Shown: piece after piece, positions 57,131 through 64,000 of the stretch
How the letters are laid out: each line of letters opens with the position of its first letter
How positions within the stretch are numbered: the stretch's first letter is position 1
DNA from: Euryodendron excelsum
Taxonomy: Eukaryota > Streptophyta > Magnoliopsida > Ericales > Pentaphylacaceae
Direction of reading: 5' to 3'
Assembly: GCA_033060915.1 (NCBI GenBank)
Contig: CM065379.1
Location: forward strand, 34,077,318 to 34,141,317
DNA: 64,000 nucleotides
The notes under the pieces: generated by a model
The model's database searches: none
Told to the model about the DNA's origin: nothing
What the model saw: only the letters and a program-made list of their open reading frames with translations
Position numbers and translations under genes: made by a program

Positions 57131-57957
57131 CTTTTCAATCGGACTCCGGTCTGAACTACGACTGACCTGATTTCCCCAAAGGGATACGTAGGCAACCTTC
57201 ATAGGTGCGGTCACAATACTTTTCTAACTTTCAATTCCACCCTCATGGGTGCGGTTTTCAAAATCTTTTCAAATCTCAAATTCCCATCTACTTTCAAACT
57301 TTCTATTTTCAAATTTCTACTTCCAAATTTTCAAACCTTTCAATTTCAATTCTATCTCTTCAAATCTCTTTTCAAATCTATTTTTCAAGTCTCTTTCCTT
57401 ACACTTGCATACCATGCACCATGTTAGTTTCTATTCAAACATTATTTTTCTAAAGTGGATAGGATTGAACTATAGTTAATTAAAGACTCTCATAGGTGAA
57501 TCTAGGGTAGATTGACATGTAGGTACCGAAAGGGCGGGGTAGGGTGATAGCTTAGTGCGTCTTCCCTACACATAACCAACCTCCGAACCTAGAATCACTG
57601 TTTTCAAAGACCAAAAGGAGTTATTTTTCAAAAAAGGGCTAAATATTTTCTAAAGGTTGCCAAACAACCTGTTTTCTTAAAAACCCTCGCTTGAGGTGGT
57701 ATTTTCAAAAATCGTTTTCCAAAACCCTAAGAGTAGTCTTTGGATTATTATTAGTTTTTAGGTGACCTAACTCACCTTGATCAAGTTAGGTGGCAACTCC
57801 AAATCTTTTTCAAAAGCCCTTATTTCAAACCAATTTTTCAATTCAAACCTAGTCGCACTCATTCTTCTAGGAGGGTGAGTTCTAACTAGAGAGTACAGCA
57901 TTTTTCCCGCTTGGGTGAGTATTCCTCGGGTGCGAAAAATCTGGGCGTGATAGCATT

Positions 57958-59393
57958 CAAAAAGATTAAAGGTGTTCAAATGAAGATTTCATCAAGTATG
58001 CAAAGATCAGTTGAAGATGATTTGATTGAAGAAGAGATTGAGGATATTATAGAAGAGAATTCATCGAAATTGCATAATCTCTACAAAGAATCTAAGTGAA
58101 GATTTTATTTGGGATATAAAGACTCAATGAAGATGATATGTACTCAGAGGAAATGGAGAAATTCAAGAAATAAATTTCATCAAGCTTATAAAAGTTTCAT
58201 TAAAATGATCCTGACAAAGAAAGAAGATTTGGCAGCAAAGAGAACAAATCGGCAATGAGGCATCTTGAAGCTCGGGAATGAAAGAAAGAGCTTGGCAATG
58301 AAAGAAAGAGCTCAGCAATGAAAGAGAAAGCTCGGCAATAGAGAAGAAGAACTTAGCATTGATAGAGTGAAGCTCTGATAGTGTTGAAATCAAGAAAAGA
58401 TGATTATTAAATGAGGAATTCAATCCAAATTGAATAGAGAACAATCTTGATGTATTAAAGACTTTGACTGATCATCAAACCCCAAAGAGAAAACTCCTTG
58501 AAGATCTTATGATTGTGCTGAAGCTGAACTTAATCATGAGAAGACAGAAACAAGATTTCTAGGCAATGTGTCGACATATGAAAATGAAGAGTCAACACAT
58601 GAAGACAGAAGCCAAGAATCTGAAGATAGAATGATCAAATATCGACACATGGAGAAAGTGGACAACATTTGAAAAATACAAACTAGATGTGTCGACACAT
58701 GGAACCAAGTGTCGACACCTGGGAGATAACGGCTAGTTTTTCTAACGTTATAACGGACTGTACTTGCATTAAATGAGCCCCAATAACCTCCAACGGACAA
58801 AATCAATACAGGGGTTTATATACAAGTTTTCAACCACATTTATATACAAATACAAGAAAATCAAGGACCACTAACTAATCAAACTGAAAAATCTGAACAT
58901 TCCTCTTGTCTTCATTGTGTGAGCTTTTTTTGTTCTATCCACTCTTGATAGAGAGTTTGTAATTCGTTTGTATATGTTTATACACTTGTAACTGAGAGTT
59001 TGAGAGTTCTCTTATGGAAGAAAAATTCTTGTAAGTTTGAGTGGATCTTGGACAAAATCACTTGGTGGCTGGAAGAACTTGGGAAGAAGTTCTTGTGTAA
59101 AAGTGAGCTGAGCACTTGGTCAATCAGTATCCATTTTGTAATTAGAGATTGCATAGTGGAGGAAGACTTTAGGGGATCTTGGGGTGAGGACGTAGACCAC
59201 GAATTGTGGTTGAATCTCGGTAATTCTTGGTGTGCTTTCTGTTGCTCTGTTTTTATTCTTCTTCTGATTACATTGCATTATATATAGATTAATCACTGTT
59301 ATATTGATTAGATTAATTTTAATTAATTTTAATTGCTATTAATTTTTGAAAAACTGAATTCACCCCCCTCTTGGGTTGCCATTTGGGCTAACA
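57958..59393 (+). mobile_element. Sirevirus 3' LTR, second part
   Basis: It continues the 5' LTR alignment from 32758 onward (CAAAAAGATTAAAGGTGTTC) to GGGCTAACA. It includes a second set of TGTCGACA modules (58566-58720). A short segment near 58765-58790 (GCATTAAATGAGCCCC) is not in the 5' LTR. Confidence 0.92.
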
Positions 59394-59398
59394 GAGAT

Positions 59399-60058
59399 AA
59401 GTAGCTAAATCTTCCCATCTCGAGATTAATTGTGAAGACCAATTGAAGGTCTTGAATGAACAAAGGAGGTGAGATTTTAGGTTTTAAAGTTCAATCTTCT
59501 ATTTTTATAGTTTTTTTTCTTCTTTGTTCTAAAAATCTTTGATAACTTGGATGTTTGATTATGTTCGATAACGTTTATGCATGAGTCTATATTCAGTATA
59601 TGCGCTGTACGAATTGATGGTATTCGTTCTTCAATCTAACAACCCGATTTATTCCAGAAGTTGAAGTGTTGAAGAACACTTGGTTTTTATTGCTAAATCT
59701 TCCAAATCCGAAACTCACAACATAGTTAAAGGATTAAGTTATAAAATTACCTCGTTTGAAATTCCAAAAAACACAATTGGTTGGATCGATTGATCCTAAG
59801 ACTTGTTCTCATTACTTTATAATCAAACTTTGTTCACGTTATGTATTGGTGCTTGCTAGTTAGTTTAGATACTCAAACCTTTTCTAAAAAAATCATAATT
59901 TTATTTTCTTTTAGAAGCAATTTATTCAGATTTTTTTGAGCGATTGAGAGGATTGTTCTAGTTTTTTCGGTCCTGTGTAAACTGCTCCTTATGAGAATGA
60001 TCTCGTACTACGAGTATATACTACTTCACCATCCTACCTTGGGATTATCTTAAGCACA
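59399..60058 (+). mobile_element. Athila-F 3' LTR, second part
   Basis: It starts AAGTAGCTAAATCTTCCC, matching the 5' LTR at 20583 onward, and ends TTAAGCACACA-like at 60058. Together with 31618-32508 it rebuilds an LTR of about the same length as the 5' copy. The GAGAT at 59394-59398 is the second copy of the Sirevirus target duplication. Confidence 0.9.
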
Positions 60059-60462
60059 CGATTGGTTCAAGTTAATTAGTCAGTTACTTCCTTTGTAATT
60101 TTTATCCACACACGTATGCCTATTATAATAGTGACCCCTATTTAGTACATTTGCTCTTCTCTTATAGGCTAGAATATTGCGACTAGTAAGAGGTTGTGGT
60201 TGTTCCTCTTAGAGCTTAACTCTTCTCACCATCTTTTCAAGACGAATTATCTCACCCAGATACCAAAATGGAAATATCTGATAGATGCAATATACAAATG
60301 TAAGCACTCAACCATCTATATGCGAAATCATAACACAATTACTAGTTGAAGACATAACTCTATCCAGTTCTTTAAAATTTGCTGATCACAAAGAAAAAAC
60401 TATAGAAAATAGCAACACAAAATCAAAAAGATGAAAGTGTTCCCTCCCCCTCCCTCCACCCA
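60059..60462. other. Junction region between Athila-F and the reverse Athila remnant
   Basis: No gene was recognised. The first 20 bases resemble those after the 5' LTR (CGTTTGG versus CGATTGG), and a stretch near 60155-60205 resembles the leader near 21465-21510. This may be forward leader sequence or chance. A pol terminus in reverse begins further right. Confidence 0.4.
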
Positions 60463-60480
60463 CCCCCCCCCCCCCCCCCC
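60463..60480 (-). repeat. G18 run (C on the plus strand) after the reverse pol
   Basis: Eighteen C on the plus strand, which is G18 in the sense of the reverse element, placed just past pol as in Athila-F. Confidence 0.9.
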
Positions 60481-60489
60481 TAAAAAAAA

Positions 60490-61738
60490 AACTAGAGTAG
60501 TCGATGCCCATTGACTTTGAAAACATTCCCATTATTGGGATTTTCAACTTCTATTGCCCCATATGGTGATATGTCTCTGACAATGTAAGGTCCCGACCAG
60601 CTACTTTGAAGCTTGCCTAGAAACAAGTGTAACTGGGAATCTTAAAGCAAGACTTTTTGACCAATCGAAATAGATTTTCAACAAATGTGTTGGCCATGAA
60701 GGATTTCAACTTTGCCTTAGAGATCTTAGTATTCTCATAGGCATCATTACGAAGCTCTTCTAACTCGTTGAGTTGCAACTTCCTATTTTAGCCCGCCTCA
60801 TGAATATTGTCATTAAATTGGCAAATGGCCCAATAAGCCTTGTATTCAATTTTAACTAGAAGGTGGCAAGCCTTTCTGTACACAAGTCTACAAAGAGAGG
60901 AATCTAAGACAGTCTTATAAGCAGTTTGATAAGCCCATAAAGCGTCCACCAACCTCAAAGACCAATCCTTTCGGTTAGGGTTTACAGTTTTCTCAAGGAT
61001 TTGTTTAGTCTTCCAATTAGCTAGCTCAACTTGGCTACTAGTTTGGGGATGATAATGTGTACTAACCTCATGAACAACCCCATACATTCTCATTACCAAT
61101 CCAACAAGTCTATTGCAGATATAGTAACCACCACTGCTAATGATAGCACGTGACATACCAAAGCGTGAAAAGATATGCTCTTTTCAGAACTGGACCACCA
61201 CACAGTGATCATTGGTGCGAGAGGTAATGGCCTCAACCCATTTAGACACTTAGTCTATGGTCACAAGAATGTAAATGTAACCAAATGAACTAGAAAAGGG
61301 TCCCATGAAATCAATACCCTAGCAATCAAATATCTTGAGAACCATAATGGGGTTTAGAGGCATCATTTGCCTCCTCAAAAGACTCCCTAAACATTGACAC
61401 CTATCATATGACATGCAAAAGATATGAATATATTTAAATAAAGTGGTCCAATAGAAATCGCTTTGCAAAATCTTTGCGGCTGTTTTGCATGAAGAAAAGT
61501 GCCTACCACACACTTGTGAGTGATAAAACTCCATAACAATTTGAATTTCATCGTGAGGAAGACACCGACAAATCAATTGATTGGGACAGTACTTGAACAA
61601 GTATGGACCATCCCAGGAAAAATATCTCACATTTTTAAAGAATTTCTTTTTATCAAGACTAGACCAATGTGAGGGAATCTTATCGGTAGCCAAAAAGTTG
61701 GCTATATCTGCATACCAAGGAGTGGTAGCATGTGACAA
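60490..61738 (-). pseudogene. Reverse Athila-type integrase, broken (probably Athila-R)
   Basis: On the minus strand the zinc-binding part reads CGRHFSSCKTAAKIL and YDRCQCLGS (about 61515-61380), then a stop and GIDFMGPFSSS near 61310-61275. The first catalytic aspartate lies in ILVTID, followed by a stop and VSKWVEAI. The second is lost: the region reads IISSGGYYI near 61140, with serine at the aspartate position. The glutamate is kept in VELANWKTKQ near 61030. The C-terminal region continues with LLVKIEYKAYWAICQFNDN and ends in broken frames near 60490. It is the same lineage as Athila-F and the same position relative to a G run. Confidence 0.85.
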
Positions 61739-61741
61739 TGC

Positions 61742-62340
61742 TTATACCTGAAAAAGATGTCCATCCAGAAAGTATTGATTAATGGGAAGGGAGTCTTGGG
61801 CATCCCCATCAGTAGGGAGCCTCAAAAGATGGTTGGCTACTACATTCTCTACCCCTTTCTTATCTCTGATCTCAATATGAAACTCTTGTAGCAAAAGAAT
61901 CCATCGGATGAGTCTCGGCTTTGCATTGGGCTTGGTAAGCAATTACTTTAGTGTAGAATGATCGGTGTATATGATGACTAATGATTCGACTAAGTATTAT
62001 ATGAACTTATCCAATGCAAAAACCACGACGAAAAGCTTTTTTTGTGTGGTGGTATAGTTCATTTGGGCCTAATTAAGGGTTTTGCTTGAATAGTAAAAAA
62101 CATGTGGCTTCTTATCTACCCTTTTTCCTAAGACTGCCCCAACTGCATAATCACTCGTATTACACATCAACTCAAAAGGAAAGGACCAATAAAGTGATTG
62201 AATAATAGGGGCAGTGGTTAGTAGCTCTTTAATCTTGTCGAAAGCTTTTTGGAATTTAGACGTCCATTCAAATGGAATCTCTTGGACAATAGATGACACA
62301 TTGGATGGGAGATGACACTAAACCCTTTTATGAATTACCG
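61742..62340 (-). pseudogene. Reverse Athila-type RNase H, broken
   Basis: On the minus strand FELMCNTSDYAVGAVLGKRV (62187-62128) contains the first catalytic aspartate. Then come HVFYYSSKTLN, a stop, and further pieces to [18 protein letters not shown] and [20 protein letters not shown] (61890-61830). This domain is less damaged than in Athila-F, with no indel inside the first 75 codons. Confidence 0.82.
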
Positions 62341-63151
62341 ATAAAAGTCAACATGCCCAAGAAAAGACCTAATGTCTTTAATGGTCTTAGGGGTAGGGAG
62401 CTTTTGAATCATATCTAGTTTAGCCTTGTCTACATCTATCCCTTTGTTGAATACTATATGTCTAAAAACTATACCTTTTGTAACCATGAAGTGACACTTC
62501 TCCTAGTTGAGCACTAAATTGCTCTCTTCGCATCTCACTAACACCTTCTCCAAGTGTTCCAAAAAAAATTCATAAGTATCCCCATACATAGAGAAATCAT
62601 CCACAAAGACCTCTAAGAACCTTTCCACCATATCGATAAAGATGGACATTATGCAATTTGAAAGGTGGCTGGTGCATTACACAAGCCAAAAGGCATTCTC
62701 TTATAAGCATAAGTGCCAAAGGGGCACGTGAAGGTGGGCTTTTCTTGGTCTTTTAGAGCAACCTCTATCTGATTGTAACTAGAGTAACCATCTAAAAAGC
62801 AATAAAAGGCCTGGCCCACCACTAGTTCAAGGACTTGGTCCAAGAAAGGGAGTCGAAAGTGGTCTTTCCTAGTCGCGGCATTCAACTTATTGTAGTCAAT
62901 ACACATTCTCCACCCAGTTTGAATCCTAGTGGGAAGTAGTTCATTAAACTCATTTTTCACCACTATTGTGCCTGATTTCTTAGGCACCACTTCGGTTGGA
63001 CTAACCCACTTAAAGTTAGAGATAGGATATTTAATACCTGCATCAAGAAGCTTCAGTACTTATCTTCTCACGATCTCCTTCATGTTTGGGTTTAAGGGTC
63101 TTTGCATTTGACATACAGGCTTAGACTCTTCCTCAAGGTGTATATGGTGAA
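62341..63151 (-). pseudogene. Reverse Athila-type reverse transcriptase, truncated by LTR E
   Basis: On the minus strand an open piece (62990-62649) covers VPKKSGTIVVKNE, WRMCIDYNKLNAATRKD, FLDGYSSYNQIEVAL and FGLCNAPATFQIA. A small indel near 62650 shifts the frame. The next frame keeps the catalytic box FVDDFSMYG (62608-62582), with both aspartates. The connection region (LPTPKTIKDIRSFLGH) follows to about 62370. The N-terminal part ends at 63151, where long LTR E is inserted, so the rest of pol and gag lie beyond the window. Confidence 0.85.
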
Positions 63152-64000
63152 TGTAAGCACCCCATTTTTGCAGGCTCAGCAATCTCTGGCCTGACTAAAC
63201 TCCCTTTCAAAACTCCGTAGGTACATTCAAGCCCAAATCAACTTTCAAACCCCTATCCAATCAGGCACGTTTTGAGAAAGTTCAAAATCTCTCAAGACGG
63301 TAAGTCCACCCTTCCAAAATGTCCCTAGATGGTTTGACATGCTCAATATGCCATCCTGTCCAATTATGGTCTCATTTTGGTCAACTCTGGCCAAAATGAC
63401 TATTTTACCCTTGGATGCCCCAGCACAGTACAAATCCCACCAAATATTGGAAAACTCTTCCAGGACCATCCTTGGACAATCGAGCATGCTTCACATGCCA
63501 CTCTAACCCATTCTGACTTTTTTCAGTCGAGCCTGGTCAAAATGACCATTTTGCCCCTGCTGACCCAAACGCACCTCGAAACTACACCGATCCTAGGGTA
63601 TTGAATGGTGGGTCTTATCATACACCCTTCTTTAACCTAAGGTGAACCTCACGACTCCAAACACTCTCGACTCAATGAAAGTCCCCTTGGAGCGTCTCGT
63701 AGACGCTCCACTAGGGTTGTCTTTTCTTCTAATTCCCTAGTTATAACGCACCGTCAAATGACTTGAGAAATGCATAAATTAGGAAATTCCTAAAAGCTCG
63801 TCCATAGATCTTCCCATTGATACAGCTCGATCAGATAGATCGCATCCCAAAGCCCCTCATCGCATGGCTAAAAAAACTGTAATTTTCAGTAACCCCTGGA
63901 ACGTCTCACAAACGCTCTGCCAAGATTAATTTTTTCTCCAATTCTCTGACTATAACGCACCGTCAAATGATTTAAGAAATGCATAAAATAGAAAATTCTC
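63152..64000 (+). mobile_element. Long LTR copy E (TGTAAGC family), cut by the window end
   Basis: It begins TGTAAGCACCCCATTTTTGC inside the reverse RT. It continues with GACGGTAAGTCCACCC (63295) and GACCATTTTGCCCCTG (63541), blocks shared with D. It is a diverged subfamily without the 81-bp array in the visible part. The left flank is GTGAA; its target duplication would lie beyond 64000. Confidence 0.75.

Larger units (their letters stand above)
41855..57952 (+). mobile_element. Long LTR copy A (TGTAAGC family), solo, split
   Basis: It begins TGTAAGCACCCC and ends CTGGGCGTGATA, where family members end CGCGACA. A perfect GCATT duplication flanks it (41850-41854, 57953-57957). Without the palindromic insert its two parts, 41855-44370 and 55019-57952, total about 5.45 kb. 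No primer site or coding region accompanies it, so it is a solo LTR. It has the longest 81-bp hairpin array in the window. Confidence 0.88.
32509..59393 (+). mobile_element. Sirevirus-type Ty1/copia element, full-length but split
   Basis: The ends are TGTTGACTCAAGG and GGGCTAACA, flanked by a perfect GAGAT duplication (32504-32508, 59394-59398). The order is 5' LTR (1697 bp), initiator-tRNA-Met primer site, gag with two zinc knuckles and a coiled coil, protease, integrase, RT with YVDD, RNase H, a promoter-like spacer, an extra post-pol ORF, AAAAAGGGGGAGA motifs, polypurine tract, 3' LTR (249+1436 bp). Its own length is about 10.8 kb. Gag layout, post-pol ORF and repeated polypurine motifs are Sirevirus hallmarks. 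By eye the first 225 bp of the two LTRs differ at about 14 sites, so it is not very recent. Confidence 0.9.
19713..60058 (+). mobile_element. Athila-F: full-length Athila-type Ty3/gypsy element split by a nest
   Basis: The order is 5' LTR, primer-binding region, gag, protease, RT, RNase H, integrase, a long spacer, an extra post-pol ORF, polypurine tract, 3' LTR. The 3' LTR is interrupted by the Sirevirus at 32509-59393. Without insertions it is about 13.5 kb, normal for Athila. LTR lengths agree (1528 bp versus 891+660 bp). The leader at 21281-21831 has no gene. Lineage is called from the integrase VDFMGPFPS motif, the extra ORF and LTR features. Its own target duplication is not clear: the left flank is ACATT or ATTAG depending on the exact end chosen. 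Confidence 0.85.

Overview
Kind of DNA. The window looks like heterochromatic nuclear DNA of a flowering plant, probably a dicot, though the species cannot be told. It is AT-rich, no convincing host protein gene, tRNA or rRNA was found, and most of it is long-terminal-repeat (LTR) retrotransposon sequence of plant lineages: two Athila-type Ty3/gypsy elements, one Sirevirus-type Ty1/copia element, five copies of a very long (about 4.7-5.5 kb) LTR that begins TGTAAGC and resembles Tat/Ogre LTRs, and one solo LTR of another family. All pol genes are broken by nonsense codons and small indels. LAYOUT. 1-9802 is AT-rich intergenic DNA with microsatellites, a decayed Athila-type LTR (814-1963), a fold-back element (3467-3753) and two sibling MITE-like copies (5667-5852, 6023-6208). 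From 9803 runs an old, reverse-oriented Athila-type element (called Athila-R): 3' LTR 9803-10716, 3' internal end 10717-10864 and 18002-19712, and very probably the pol remnant at 60463-63151. It is cut by a long LTR (copy D, 10865-18001, itself holding a 2.4-kb solo LTR at 11372-13792), by a forward Athila-type element (Athila-F, 19713-60058) and by another long LTR at the right edge (copy E, 63152-64000). Athila-F is split inside its 3' LTR by the Sirevirus (32509-59393, target duplication GAGAT). The Sirevirus is split inside its 3' LTR by long LTR A (41855-57952, target duplication GCATT). A is split by a 10.6-kb palindromic insert of two long LTRs in inverted orientation (B 44371-49500 forward, C 49673-55013 reverse, target duplication CGGGG). 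This is a nest five levels deep. With insertions removed, Athila-F is about 13.5 kb and the Sirevirus about 10.8 kb, normal sizes for those lineages. HOW THE PARTS WORK TOGETHER. Each coding element has gag and pol (protease, integrase, reverse transcriptase and RNase H, in copia or gypsy order) and then an extra ORF downstream of pol. In both the Sirevirus and Athila-F, the non-coding stretch between pol and the extra ORF carries extra copies of the same palindromic modules that precede the TATA box in that element's own LTR (TGTCGACA type and TTCGAAC type). This suggests a second, internal promoter for the extra ORF, reached independently in two superfamilies; it is the observation most worth testing. 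The long TGTAAGC LTRs carry a second set of unusual structures: an 81-bp tandem array whose unit contains two hairpins (one with a TTCG loop) followed by GGTAAG, a 29-bp array whose hairpin arms change together, GGCGCC palindromes next to the TATA box, telomere-box repeats in the leader, and a roughly 2-kb G-depleted tract. Junctions were placed by eye from terminal TG/CA, target duplications and LTR-to-LTR comparison; percent identities were not computed.
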